DNA from: a virus
Virus record (IMG/VR): IMGVR_UViG_3300032087_000495
Coordinates: 1-52,126 of that record
DNA: 52,126 nucleotides
Direction: 5' to 3' (one strand)
Positions 9,205 to 17,717 of this stretch are shown here, in pieces (within the stretch, counting starts at the first letter, position 1; each line of letters begins with the position of its first letter). A model generated the notes under the pieces. The model saw only the letters and a program-made list of their open reading frames with translations, did no database searches and was not told the DNA's origin. The translations under genes were made by a program, and so were the position numbers.

Positions 9205-10901
9205 TATGCCATCGCCTTCCCTTTAGCCTCAAGGCCCCGCATCATGTCATACATGCGGTTGATGCCTTTGTTATTGTCCCCGTCACCCAAGCCTTTGACC
9301 GCGTTGGTTGTCATCACGAACTCACCGGGCATTAACATAGCTTTTACGCTGTCTTTGCCGGGTGTACCCTCATCTGGCATGATACCACCTACACGTCGTG
9401 GGAAGACCCCGCCTCCGTCTGCTGCGAACAAAGTTGGAACAGAATACTGACCTTGAGACAACATAGGCGTAGATCCTGCAACTCCATACTTAGCTTGGTT
9501 CGCTTTGTAAAGTTCATAACCTGTAGGACCAAGTTGTTCCAGCAACTCTTCATCACTTGGACCTTCATCGGGTGTGTCAAAGGCACCGCCAGCATACAAG
9601 CCTGCGCCAGCTAGTGCCGCAGTTGGTCCGTATGTGCGGAGTATACCGGGTGTGGCTTCAGCCACCGCTCTAGCAGCTTGTTGGGTAGCTAAACTTTCAG
9701 GAGCCCCTGCGGCAATAGCTTTATTATAAGCATCTATTTCTATTTGATTTAAAGCGCCTGCTTCTGGTTTTCCTGTTAAGAAGTCCATCGCCTTTCCGCC
9801 GTAGTCCATAGCGGTTTCGCCATAACCTTTTAGTGTGTCTATGGTATCGCCGAGGAAATTTGTGGTTTTTGGAGGCGTTTTTACAATTTGAGATAAATCA
9901 GCAGACGTAGTGGATCTACCAATTAAAGTTCCGTCAGGTCCAATGTACGAGTCTGTCGCCATATCATACGGTAAATTAGCAGCTTCGGCTGCTTGGAAAG
10001 CGTCTCCGGTTATCATTTTCTCTATTGTTTGATCAGATGACACTTGCATTGGCCCTACATCTTTTGCGACTTGCTCCTGTATCGGATTGACCGTCGATGT
10101 TGCGCCTCCAGTTACTGCTTCATAACCGGACTGACCAAACTGACCCGTAGCAAGCTGCCGACCGGCTGTTTGCAAGTTAGACAACTTAGCTGCATCCTGA
10201 ATGCCTTTCATAGCGCCCTGTCCAAAAGTCCCTGTCCCTGCTTTCGTGGCCTGCAATCCGCCACCAATAGCAGCAGTTGCGCCACCAATAGCGCCACCAA
10301 TCAAAGCGTTTTTAAAGGCGTCCTTTAGGTTACCGCCCTGTACAAGTGTGCCGATACCTGCTCCAAGAGCGCCTGAGTAGATTGCACCAAGGCCGGGGAA
10401 GGCTGCGTTCAAAGCAAACGGTATAATTACCGGAGCAGCTTTTTTAAGCACCTTAGTCACACCCTTGAGGGCTTTACTGACGCCTTTGGCTACTTTAGAG
10501 GCAGCTTTTTTGACCCCTTTGAACAGCTTTTTTACGAAGAACTCAGGCATACCCGTATCAGGATTGATAGAGTTTGCACTTGAGCCAACCACATATCGCT
10601 CTGGGTCCTCTACACCAAGATCACGCAGGTGACTAAATATAGAGTCCCGTAGCTTCGGGTTGTCGTCAATCAGGGCTTTCGGAACAACCAACTCACCGGT
10701 TTCAACGTGAGCAACTGTGTCGTCACCGTAACGACCATAAGATGCCATGCGCGTGGCAATCGGCTCAAACGTAGCAATACCGGTAGATCCAAACTCCTGC
10801 GCCGCTTCTTCGCGCTCCAGAGCTTCGATCTCGTGGTCTTCCATATAGAAATCGGCGATACCGCCTGCTGGAAACTCAAGAACCTCTGCTGCTTGTGCCA
10901 T
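9204..10901 (-). CDS. Putative ejection/tail-tip virion protein with PGEF motif (565 aa)
   Basis: Opens with FPAGGIADFYMEDHEIEALE and a VAHVETGELVVPKAL block (residues about 65-80). A strongly basic Lys/Val-rich amphipathic stretch (KGVKKAASKVAKGVSKALKG, near 130-155) follows. Next is a long glycine-zipper hydrophobic region (about 155-220), consistent with membrane interaction. Near the C-terminus is a KDSVKAMLMPGEFVMT block. DxVxAxLxPGEFV-type motifs recur at the ends of phage tail tape-measure or minor tail proteins, and the VETGELVVP block looks like a second copy. Membrane-active stretch plus PGEF motif suggest a DNA-ejection role; this is inference. Confidence 0.6.
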   Translation of the reverse strand: MAQAAEVLEFPAGGIADFYMEDHEIEALEREEAAQEFGSTGIATFEPIATRMASYGRYGDDTVAHVETGELVVPKALIDDNPKLRDSIFSHLRDLGVEDPERYVVGSSANSINPDTGMPEFFVKKLFKGVKKAASKVAKGVSKALKGVTKVLKKAAPVIIPFALNAAFPGLGAIYSGALGAGIGTLVQGGNLKDAFKNALIGGAIGGATAAIGGGLQATKAGTGTFGQGAMKGIQDAAKLSNLQTAGRQLATGQFGQSGYEAVTGGATSTVNPIQEQVAKDVGPMQVSSDQTIEKMITGDAFQAAEAANLPYDMATDSYIGPDGTLIGRSTTSADLSQIVKTPPKTTNFLGDTIDTLKGYGETAMDYGGKAMDFLTGKPEAGALNQIEIDAYNKAIAAGAPESLATQQAARAVAEATPGILRTYGPTAALAGAGLYAGGAFDTPDEGPSDEELLEQLGPTGYELYKANQAKYGVAGSTPMLSQGQYSVPTLFAADGGGVFPRRVGGIMPDEGTPGKDSVKAMLMPGEFVMTTNAVKGLGDGDNNKGINRMYDMMRGLEAKGKAMA

Positions 10902-10962
10902 TTTTTAATTCCCTGATATAAGGTTTCCCGCAGTCTACCTTGTTTTTCAAATTCCGTCTACA

Positions 10963-11250
10963 CTATGCAACGGCTATTGTTACAGTTCCGAGGGCCGTGG
11001 TCCCCGCTACACTTCCCGAATGCACTTCATTTTGCACTATGGTCTGTATAAAATTAGCCTCACCTATAAAAAAATCACCTACTTCTAATGTGTTAGCAGC
11101 GCCGCTACCGGGTATGCCCTGAAAGTTGATGTCCGCGGACCGCACTTCGTCGATCAACTGTTCCAAGGCCCGCGCTAACTGATTGACATATACCGGATCG
11201 TACTCTTGCGGTGCGGAGGGTATAATCGGACGTAAAACCTTTTTTGTCAT
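10963..11250 (-). CDS. Small conserved-looking structural protein (95 aa)
   Basis: Unknown function. The N-terminal half is helical (YDPVYVNQLARALEQLIDEV) and the C-terminal half is beta-like and small-residue rich. It overlaps the preceding gp10-like gene by 4 bases (ATGA), so it is translated with the tail accessory genes. About 60 bases separate it from the next gene with no evident feature. It could be a minor tail accessory protein. Confidence 0.6.
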   Translation of the reverse strand: MTKKVLRPIIPSAPQEYDPVYVNQLARALEQLIDEVRSADINFQGIPGSGAANTLEVGDFFIGEANFIQTIVQNEVHSGSVAGTTALGTVTIAVA

Positions 11251-13115
11251 CGCCTGCCATCTGCTCTCGCATCAATTCTAGGTGCGCCTAACCGCCAGTT
11301 TACACCAGTGCCGGTATTTTCTATACGAACAGACATCTGTCTGCCTCGCGCTCTCAAGTCAATTTTATCTGTATACTGCTCAACTGGTGATGTAGCTGTT
11401 CTAATGGCTGAATCAGACGGGGACTCTGTAAAATTGTCTCCGCCAAAATCACGACTTCTTACGGTAAACAATGCTGATGGGCTACCTGCGCTGGACCCAC
11501 TAAAACTAAGATCCGGCAGTATGCGATTGACTAGCATGAACTGCTGACCATCTCCTATGTCAAAATCGGAGGACTCAATAAATGCATTGATAGCGACAGC
11601 GCTGCCCGTGCTAAAATCATCTAAGCCATCTTCGTGGTTGTACAAATAGAAGTCTGCACCGGTAGCTTGTGGGAAACTACGTAGGCCAGAAGCCCGGTCA
11701 TTCCAAGCTGTGCGTACCAAGTTTCCAAAGTACCATATCTGTTGACCATAATTGTACACAACATAGCGGTCTACTTCAGAAGACCCGGAAGAACAATAGA
11801 ACCACCAGATCTCTGTCTGACTACCAATAGAACCAGCATGAAACTTAAAGGACTGCTGGTTATTCATATCGTTAAATACATAGTCACGAACAGTGCAAGG
11901 TATGACCTGAATGCGTCCATCATACGCATAAAAGTTTTCCTGACCCATCCAAAACACAATGTCGTTTACGGCGATAGCTGTATTTGGTCCGGCTATACGT
12001 ATGTTGTCACCAAGAAGTGATATGCCGAAGGTAAACGGTGCGCCGATAAACTGCATGGAATATAAGGACTGGTCGGTATACACCAGTATCTGACGGCTGG
12101 TCTGCACCGCTGTGATAATTTCGCTGCCTTTTGATAAACGTAGATCGCCTGCCGTGTTGGTGGCTGTCGGAGTCCAGTCTACAACGGACTCTTGGCTTGA
12201 AAACCTAATTAAAAGAGGGTCCTGAACACCGCTATCAATAGGGTTTGTGCCAAAAGCTATGCAATGCCTATCCACATCAGAAACTAACACTTTTCGTGTT
12301 TTTGTCGGAACATCACTAGCGCCTGTTAAAGTAGATAGTTCAACGGCTCTGGTGCTTACCCCGTTGGTGGCGTCCCAGTAGTAAAGAGTACTATCCGCAA
12401 TGTTAAAAATGATATCTTCACCAAAATTATCTACAGACCAAAGCCGAAGTGTTTGACCGGATAAGGAACCCGCGCCAGAACCCCAAGTAAATCTACCCCA
12501 TGTGCCAGCACCCCAACCCGCACCAAGCACTGTGGTGTTAAGTCCAGTGGTTATTTCAAAAGCAGCCGTTCCAGAAGAACCCCCACCTACGGTGCTGCCA
12601 GAACTGGCCGAACCACCTGTATCTATTGTAAAGGTGGTTGTGCTGGGGACAGATGTTATTTGATGATTTGCATTAAGTTGTGCTGCGGTAATGCCATCTG
12701 TAGCGGTAAGCGCAGCAAGCGTTACAAAGTCATTTGTAACTGCGCCATGTGCGCCTGTGGTGGTAACGGTAACCACACCACTTCCTGCGCCACCTGTGGT
12801 GGTAACAGGATTTGTACCAAGGCTAACACTAGATCTGATGGGTGTGATATCGTTGAAGGTGCCAGCGTTTTCTAGAAATACTTTTAGTTCAGTTCCTATG
12901 AACAAAAGATTTTGTGAGTCCAAGGTAACAAAATCGAATATTTTTCGGGGTGTGCCTGTTATCTGCGTGTTAGACACACGGGTCCAGCCGCCTATGCGTT
13001 CTGCATATCCGTTACGAAAACGTATCTTATCTCCGTTAAACCAACCGCCTTCATTAGAGTAATTTGTACCCTCTCTGTTGATTCCCGGTTTGAATTGCAG
13101 CTTGCTTAAAGGCAT
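11247..13115 (-). CDS. Putative packaged-DNA stabilisation / tail accessory protein (P22 gp10-like)
   Basis: A 622-residue protein starting LQFKPGINREGTNYSNEGGWF, then DKIRFRNGYAERIGGW. I associate this opening with P22 gp10-type head-completion proteins, beta-propellers that close the tail under the adaptor ring. The rest is beta-rich (many Thr, Ser, Gly, Val and regularly spaced Trp/Tyr), with a Thr/Gly-rich insertion near residues 100-190. It follows the adaptor and fibre genes in the late order. The match is to a remembered pattern, so a generic tail protein remains possible. Confidence 0.6.
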   Translation of the reverse strand: MPLSKLQFKPGINREGTNYSNEGGWFNGDKIRFRNGYAERIGGWTRVSNTQITGTPRKIFDFVTLDSQNLLFIGTELKVFLENAGTFNDITPIRSSVSLGTNPVTTTGGAGSGVVTVTTTGAHGAVTNDFVTLAALTATDGITAAQLNANHQITSVPSTTTFTIDTGGSASSGSTVGGGSSGTAAFEITTGLNTTVLGAGWGAGTWGRFTWGSGAGSLSGQTLRLWSVDNFGEDIIFNIADSTLYYWDATNGVSTRAVELSTLTGASDVPTKTRKVLVSDVDRHCIAFGTNPIDSGVQDPLLIRFSSQESVVDWTPTATNTAGDLRLSKGSEIITAVQTSRQILVYTDQSLYSMQFIGAPFTFGISLLGDNIRIAGPNTAIAVNDIVFWMGQENFYAYDGRIQVIPCTVRDYVFNDMNNQQSFKFHAGSIGSQTEIWWFYCSSGSSEVDRYVVYNYGQQIWYFGNLVRTAWNDRASGLRSFPQATGADFYLYNHEDGLDDFSTGSAVAINAFIESSDFDIGDGQQFMLVNRILPDLSFSGSSAGSPSALFTVRSRDFGGDNFTESPSDSAIRTATSPVEQYTDKIDLRARGRQMSVRIENTGTGVNWRLGAPRIDARADGRR

Positions 13116-13120
13116 ACATT

Positions 13121-13657
13121 CTACCCCGCAATCTCCGTAGCAATAATTGATGAAATGCCACGCTCATACCCAGTATTATTATTATTGGCATTTACCGTTT
13201 TATTTGTGTGCCAAGTTGCCGATTGAGACACATAAATACCGACTTTGTATGTTATTTGTGAAGTTGTAGAAGGCGTGTCAAAGTAAGAGTATGCTGTACC
13301 TTCTGGGGTACTATCGTTGTTATCACCAGCAATAGACCGCCAAGTTCCCATAGCAATACCACGCCCTGCTGTTCCATCGGCAGGTGCTTGCAATTTTGTA
13401 CTGTCACGCAGAAAATACCAATTACTGTTCCAAATAACAGCATCAGTTGACCATTCACCGTAAACAAATGCCTCAAGTCTAATGATGCTACTTGTTGAAC
13501 TTGGCGTGATGTTTACTGCCAGTTCGTCAATCGTGTAGTCACTACCTGCTGACATAGCATCTGAGGTTGTGCTAGTGTATTGAGTGTATTGAACTTGCAA
13601 TACCTCACCAGTGCGACCACCGCCGATAAGTGCCGCTAGTTCTGCTGCTTTACTCAT
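13121..13657 (-). CDS. Putative tail fibre / receptor-binding protein (178 aa)
   Basis: Begins SKAAELAALIGGGRTGEVLQ, a start seen on many aquatic-phage tail-fibre proteins. The rest is Ser/Thr/Asn/Tyr-rich beta structure, typical of receptor-binding tips. The gene closes the fibre array: its ATG overlaps the TGA of paralog 7 (ATGA), and the GGAGAC at the end of that paralog is its ribosome-binding site. Binding partner unknown. Confidence 0.6.
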   Translation of the reverse strand: MSKAAELAALIGGGRTGEVLQVQYTQYTSTTSDAMSAGSDYTIDELAVNITPSSTSSIIRLEAFVYGEWSTDAVIWNSNWYFLRDSTKLQAPADGTAGRGIAMGTWRSIAGDNNDSTPEGTAYSYFDTPSTTSQITYKVGIYVSQSATWHTNKTVNANNNNTGYERGISSIIATEIAG

Positions 13658-14037
13658 GCTAGGTCTCCGTGTGCCGCTGTCATAACGTAACCATTATCAG
13701 TAAGAGTGCCATCGCTACCTTGAACTCTAACGCCAGATGCAGATGCTGTTCTATTAGCAATTTCTAACCGTATTTCATCCTGTCCTGTACCATAAGTTTC
13801 TGCAAAATTAGCATTTGAAAATGCACTAATAAATGCATATGCGTAATAACCTGTTCCTTCATCTGTTGTTGTTGTTATATTGAAACTTTCTTTTATTTCA
13901 GTGTCAGACCCATCAAAAGTTGCACTACCATCCAAGTGCATCCATGCCTTCGCACTACCATTGGCAACATATGTCATAGCCACGCTGTTGTTCCCAGCGG
14001 CATCCTTTAGGGTGTTAACTCTAAGTTCGCTTGCCAT
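13654..14037 (-). CDS. Fibre-like paralog 7 (type iii)
   Basis: 127 residues. Last of seven related genes sharing a core S/GLAKAW...DSFNVSS..DNGTGDY...FTN.MS..NY and a C-terminal GDLA. The N-terminal segment NNSVAMTYVANGSAKAW is closest to paralog 3, defining type iii. The core reads KESFNITTTTDEGTGYYAYAF. The middle and C-terminal parts vary and the ending is AAHGDLA. Its start overlaps the stop of paralog 6 (TAATG). Small beta-rich proteins of this sort are plausible tail-fibre subunits or tips; not proven. Confidence 0.65.
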   Translation of the reverse strand: MASELRVNTLKDAAGNNSVAMTYVANGSAKAWMHLDGSATFDGSDTEIKESFNITTTTDEGTGYYAYAFISAFSNANFAETYGTGQDEIRLEIANRTASASGVRVQGSDGTLTDNGYVMTAAHGDLA

Positions 14038-14444
14038 TATGCTAAGTCTCCTGCCACCATTACGTTTCTATCTGCGGGGTCGGTCAGTGTTTTATTTTCA
14101 TAGTGCAGAGTACGACAACGAGTGGTTTCTTTGCTACCCTTATTAACAGCATACGCATTACTTCCTGTGTCAAAATCTTGCCACTGGTCAAAGTTAAATT
14201 GTGAATAGTTTGTATTACCCATATTATTGGTAAAAACAGCATAGCCTTGACCCGTTCCAGAATCCGTAAAAGAAGCCACATTTAGACTGTCACCTATTGA
14301 TGCACCATCACCACCTTCATCCAGCCACACTTTTATCAGCCCCTGCTGCAAATTAGTCGTGGTCGAGTTGCCTTCGCCAGTAACGCTAATGGAACCAGCG
14401 GTGGTTACACCTGTCAGGGTATCTACTTTAAGAATACTTGCCAT
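14037..14444 (-). CDS. Fibre-like paralog 6 (type ii)
   Basis: 135 residues from the ATG that overlaps the stop of paralog 5 (TAATG). A longer in-frame start exists at 14465, but the coupled ATG has the conserved GGAG about 10 bases upstream. The N-terminus ends TNLQQGLIKVW, the type ii signature shared with paralogs 2 and 4. The core reads GDSLNVASFTDSGTGQGYAVFTNNM. The variable segment contains several aromatics and ends VAGDLA. Probable tail-fibre module. Confidence 0.65.
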   Translation of the reverse strand: MASILKVDTLTGVTTAGSISVTGEGNSTTTNLQQGLIKVWLDEGGDGASIGDSLNVASFTDSGTGQGYAVFTNNMGNTNYSQFNFDQWQDFDTGSNAYAVNKGSKETTRCRTLHYENKTLTDPADRNVMVAGDLA

Positions 14445-14815
14445 TATGCGAGGTCTCCATCCCAAGTAGCGTATATGTCATTCATGTCTGTTATAGAACC
14501 GCTGTCGTGAGCAGACTTAAATCGTGTAGTGTTTACTGTTTTTACGGTTGCTCCAACAAAATCAGGAGAACTGTCGTTAAAATTACAAGAACTTACAGGA
14601 GCGTAATTTACATCTGCCATGCTATTGGTCAGGGTTATTGTATAATCACCAGTTCCATTGTCAGTTAATGTTGAAACATTGTTTGAGCCATCAATAGCTA
14701 CAGTTCCCGAACCATCAAACGCTGACCATGCTTTTGCAGCGTATTGCTTCGTCAACCCAACAGGACCAGTGCCAGCCTTGTCAGCAATAGTATCTACATT
14801 TAGTACACTGGTCAT
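14444..14815 (-). CDS. Fibre-like paralog 5 (type i)
   Basis: 123 residues. The start is placed at 14815, where ATGA overlaps the stop of the preceding anchor gene; an upstream start at 14827 is possible but uncoupled. The N-terminus GTGPVGLTKQYAAKAW is type i, as in paralog 1. The core is SGTVAIDGSNNVSTLTDNGT. The stretch after it is unlike the other paralogs and ends WDGDLA. The order anchor, type i, type ii, type iii repeats the order seen at 18.2-16.6 kb. Confidence 0.65.
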   Translation of the reverse strand: MTSVLNVDTIADKAGTGPVGLTKQYAAKAWSAFDGSGTVAIDGSNNVSTLTDNGTGDYTITLTNSMADVNYAPVSSCNFNDSSPDFVGATVKTVNTTRFKSAHDSGSITDMNDIYATWDGDLA

Positions 14816-15270
14816 ACGATACTCCAATAGCCATTAACGGTGACTGTGGCGTTCTGTGTAATCGGCCCTGCACTTACGCCATTCTCATCGCTGTCAATCG
14901 TAATATCTGCGCTGATGGTCTGCCCATTCAAGCGGATGATGCTGTTATTGCCCTTGAAGGGATAGCGTGTGTCACTCTCTGTCTTAGTGTAACTGCTAGA
15001 TATAGCAAAGGTGTCATATACAACCATCTCAACAATGTCGTTTAAGCTGGCGGCTGTGACTAATACAACACTTGTGCCTGTCGTGGCTGCATAGTCAGTT
15101 CCCGGCTTGAGAAGCACACCATTCTGATACACGTCCATATACAGGCTATCCGTGTATTTTAGTGTTTTCGCATCGCCATCACTGCCACTGAATGTCGTTT
15201 GACTAGCAGTAGCCTGATACACGAAGCGATTGCGAACACCAAACTCTGGGGATTTTCCTATGTATGGCAT
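14812..15270 (-). CDS. Fibre anchor-type protein B (152 aa)
   Basis: Begins MPYIGKSPEFGVRNRFVYQA and contains YMDVYQNGVLLKPGTDY, an arrangement I associate with the N-terminal, virion-attached part of tail fibres in aquatic phages. It ends in a short repetitive beta segment (SAGPITQNATVTVNGYWSIV). Anchor A at 17714-18166 has the same plan (attachment block, then a GPFTV.SGVTLTV beta end). It starts one base over the stop of paralog 4 (TAATG) and ends with ATGA into paralog 5. Confidence 0.65.
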   Translation of the reverse strand: MPYIGKSPEFGVRNRFVYQATASQTTFSGSDGDAKTLKYTDSLYMDVYQNGVLLKPGTDYAATTGTSVVLVTAASLNDIVEMVVYDTFAISSSYTKTESDTRYPFKGNNSIIRLNGQTISADITIDSDENGVSAGPITQNATVTVNGYWSIV

Positions 15271-15689
15271 TACGCTAAGTCTCCGTGAAATGAACCAGAA
15301 TGTTCGCCATCTGTCGCATTACCTTCCTGATTTTTTCCTTGTAAAGTATATGTTGACGTTGTAGGTGTCCCAGACTGTTGTATATGCATAGCCGTAGAAA
15401 TACTTGGGAGGGTATAGTGTGCGTTTGAAAATACATTTGTGATTGTAGGAGTAAAATTTCCTGCTGAATTATCTGCAACACTTGTGATGTTAAAACTGTC
15501 ATCAATTACAGGAGTAGATTGATTATAATTTAACCACGCCTTCGCCAAACCCTGTTGGACAGAAGTGGTTACAGCACCGCCCTCAGACGCAACAGTAATT
15601 TGTTCACTTGCATCTATGGTTAAAAAGGTAGCGTTAGCGGCATTAGTAACATTCTCTATACCGCCACTACCTACTTTGGTCAGTGCCAT
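15270..15689 (-). CDS. Fibre-like paralog 4 (type ii, extra copy)
   Basis: 139 residues. The opening MALTKVGSGGIENVTNAANA is a common start of phage tail-fibre proteins. It is followed by the type ii signature TSVQQGLAKAW, core DDSFNITSVADNSAGNFTP, and ending SFHGDLA. It breaks the otherwise regular i-ii-iii order, sitting between the two accessory genes and anchor B. Likely fibre subunit or tip. Confidence 0.65.
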   Translation of the reverse strand: MALTKVGSGGIENVTNAANATFLTIDASEQITVASEGGAVTTSVQQGLAKAWLNYNQSTPVIDDSFNITSVADNSAGNFTPTITNVFSNAHYTLPSISTAMHIQQSGTPTTSTYTLQGKNQEGNATDGEHSGSFHGDLA

Positions 15690-15700
15690 AACCTATCTCC

Positions 15701-16075
15701 TTATGCGTAAGGGCTGTCACCTAGCAAATCAGTGTCCCAAGCTGCCTTCAGTGCAGAAATGCTTGATGCACTTGTAATTGCAGATGCGGCTGGTGCATTA
15801 CGAAGATTAGTCTTCTTGGTTACTGATGCTGCTTTAGCATCTGCATCATCAGCTTCAAGAGCCTTCATGTACACGACATCCTCTGCCTCTAGCAGTGGTG
15901 CGCGAACTTCACGGATTTTGTCCTTGAAGATTTCTTTTGCTTTGGTCATATCTTCTGAAATGACACTGCCACTCAAAGTCCATGCGCCTCTGAAATGACG
16001 GTCTGATGGAACGGTAGCGGTTGAAGCATCAATCTGATTACCGTCCTTATCTACGATATATGTTGTTGGTGCCAT
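15701..16075 (-). CDS. Putative tail-fibre assembly / accessory protein (124 aa)
   Basis: The N-terminal part is a short beta segment (TYIVDKDGNQID, then PSDRHFRGAWTLSGSVI). It is followed by charged helices (MTKAKEIFKDKIREVRAPLLEAEDVVYMKALE) and a C-terminal ALKAAWDTDLL. This architecture is common in small phage proteins encoded beside tail fibres and sometimes annotated as fibre assembly helpers. It lies inside the fibre array next to another non-fibre gene, which supports a chaperone-like role. Family not certain. Confidence 0.55.
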   Translation of the reverse strand: MAPTTYIVDKDGNQIDASTATVPSDRHFRGAWTLSGSVISEDMTKAKEIFKDKIREVRAPLLEAEDVVYMKALEADDADAKAASVTKKTNLRNAPAASAITSASSISALKAAWDTDLLGDSPYA

Positions 16076-16085
16076 GAGGTTTCTC

Positions 16086-16565
16086 CTATGCGGCTACGGT
16101 TTCATCAGTGGCTAGTTCTTCACTAATCTTCCAAGCATTGCGCCACTCTCTTGTCGCTGGAAGCTGTTCCTTGCGGCATATTACCAGTTTTGGTTTATTT
16201 CCGCTATCCCACTCACGCCAAACGTGTTGTGGCACATCTTTCTGGATTAGATATTCAATTGCTTCTTCTTCGGTCATCGGACCAACAGGTTCAGTCTGGT
16301 GAAGCAGGTAGCCTCGTGTGTGCTTTTTAAAGTCGGGCTGTGCCTCATCTTTAGCTAGTTCCCAGTATACTTGCACTGGCGGCAGGATACCGCCCTGTAG
16401 CGCACAAGCCATCCAGTTAGGGTCAGGCACAAGTATCTTAGCGCACTCATCTACGCTATCTTCATAGACCACACGATAGTCTGACTGATGACCCTCTAGG
16501 TTTTCTTTTGCCCAGCATAGTCTGTCAAATAGGTGAGTGCCTTGAAATTCTGGTGTCTGGGTCAT
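16086..16565 (-). CDS. Accessory protein within the fibre array (159 aa)
   Basis: The start is set at MTQTPEFQGTHLFDR (base 16565), where the ATG overlaps the TAA of paralog 3 (TAATG) and the GGAGAC of that paralog is a well-placed ribosome-binding site; a longer frame begins at 16598. The protein is mixed alpha/beta and Trp-rich, with acidic and basic patches, unlike the Ser/Thr-rich fibre genes around it. I do not recognise the family. A cytoplasmic assembly or chaperone function is suggested by context only. Confidence 0.55.
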   Translation of the reverse strand: MTQTPEFQGTHLFDRLCWAKENLEGHQSDYRVVYEDSVDECAKILVPDPNWMACALQGGILPPVQVYWELAKDEAQPDFKKHTRGYLLHQTEPVGPMTEEEAIEYLIQKDVPQHVWREWDSGNKPKLVICRKEQLPATREWRNAWKISEELATDETVAA

Positions 16566-16954
16566 TAGGCTAAGTCTCCGTGAATTGTTACTGAACAACC
16601 CGAAGCATCCGAATTTGAATTGGAGTCATTTCTTGTCAAACCATCCATAGCAGACGCTGTTACTGTTCCGCTTCTTGTAAGAACTCTTCTTGCACCACCG
16701 CTAGTCGCAGACGTAGCTGTATAATTTACAGAAGAAAAACTGTTGGTAAAATTTATCCCAAAATCACCAGCCCCATCATCGTCCATTGAACTAACATTAA
16801 AAGATGTGTCAATGCCTGTTGTGCCGCCAGTGCCAGACAAGTCTGCCATATCCCACAGAGAATACACCTTCGCACTGCCCTCGACGACATAGTTCGTGGC
16901 GATTGACCCAGCGGTGCTGTGTTCCAGCGTATCTGCTACAATTTTACCAGCCAT
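16565..16954 (-). CDS. Fibre-like paralog 3 (type iii)
   Basis: 129 residues. N-terminus ADTLEHSTAGSIATNYVVEG then SAKVYSLWD, matching paralog 7 (type iii). The core is DTSFNVSSMDDDGAGDFGIN and the ending VTIHGDLA. It starts on TAATG with paralog 2. Third member of the first anchor-i-ii-iii block. Confidence 0.65.
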   Translation of the reverse strand: MAGKIVADTLEHSTAGSIATNYVVEGSAKVYSLWDMADLSGTGGTTGIDTSFNVSSMDDDGAGDFGINFTNSFSSVNYTATSATSGGARRVLTRSGTVTASAMDGLTRNDSNSNSDASGCSVTIHGDLA

Positions 16955-17334
16955 TATGCGAGGTCTCCGTGTGCTGACGAGTTATTTACCCTATCTGCCC
17001 TGTTAAATGCGGCATCTGTATAACTCACCCGATAGTTACTACTTGCCGCTGAATCATTATGTGTACTTCCTGTGTTGCTTTGTGCGATTGTAGCGTGAAC
17101 AACATAGTTTCCCCCTGTCGTATTATTAGTGAGATTATAAGTATAGTCTCCTGTACCATTATCTGTTCCAGATGATGTGTTAAGCGAATCAATAAGTGAA
17201 GCACTGTTGCTTGCTATATTCCACGCCTTTGCCAACCCCTGTTCCAAAGATTGCGTGGCACTAGCACCAACAGTCACGGTGACAGTCTTAGCAGTGGTCT
17301 TGCCAGTGAGTTTGTTTACTAATATCTCACTCAT
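16954..17334 (-). CDS. Fibre-like paralog 2 (type ii)
   Basis: 126 residues. N-terminus SEILVNKLTGKTTAKTVTVT, then the type ii signature QSLEQGLAKAW. The core DSLNTSSGTDNGTGDYTYNL is close to the family consensus. The variable Ser/Asn/Thr-rich C-terminal part ends SSAHGDLA. It is coupled to paralog 1 by ATGA and to paralog 3 by TAATG. Confidence 0.65.
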   Translation of the reverse strand: MSEILVNKLTGKTTAKTVTVTVGASATQSLEQGLAKAWNIASNSASLIDSLNTSSGTDNGTGDYTYNLTNNTTGGNYVVHATIAQSNTGSTHNDSAASSNYRVSYTDAAFNRADRVNNSSAHGDLA

Positions 17335-17717
17335 GCTAGGTCTCCGTGAATAACTTGTGACATCTGGTCACTATCTGTACCTGTTTGATTTCCATCAGAA
17401 GAAAAACTATCTATTCCGCAACTGCTTGTAATTGGTGGATAAAGGTCTTTGTTAGAGGTAGAAAACAAAGCATTAACACCACCATCATGCCTTGAATGAC
17501 CTGTGTTTGGGTATTGTGTTGATGACATATTATTAGTGAAAGCACTAGCATATTGACCTGTAGAGGAATCTACTAAAGAACTGACGTTGAACGAATTATC
17601 TATAGCAACAGTACCTGTACCATCAAAATGATTCCACGCTTTTGCCGCACTCTGCTTAGTCAGCGTAGCCGCACCACCGCCTGTACTCTGAATGGTATCT
17701 GCTTTTAATGTACTCAT
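17331..17717 (-). CDS. Fibre-like paralog 1 (type i)
   Basis: 128 residues. N-terminus STLKADTIQSTGGGAATLTK then SAAKAW. The core GTGTVAIDNSFNVSSLVDSS is the clearest copy of the family motif. Proteins with this opening are, as I remember, very common in uncultured aquatic phage genomes. The variable region contains several Ser/Asp and two Cys and ends VIHGDLA. Coupled by ATGA to anchor A upstream and paralog 2 downstream. Confidence 0.65.
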   Translation of the reverse strand: MSTLKADTIQSTGGGAATLTKQSAAKAWNHFDGTGTVAIDNSFNVSSLVDSSTGQYASAFTNNMSSTQYPNTGHSRHDGGVNALFSTSNKDLYPPITSSCGIDSFSSDGNQTGTDSDQMSQVIHGDLA

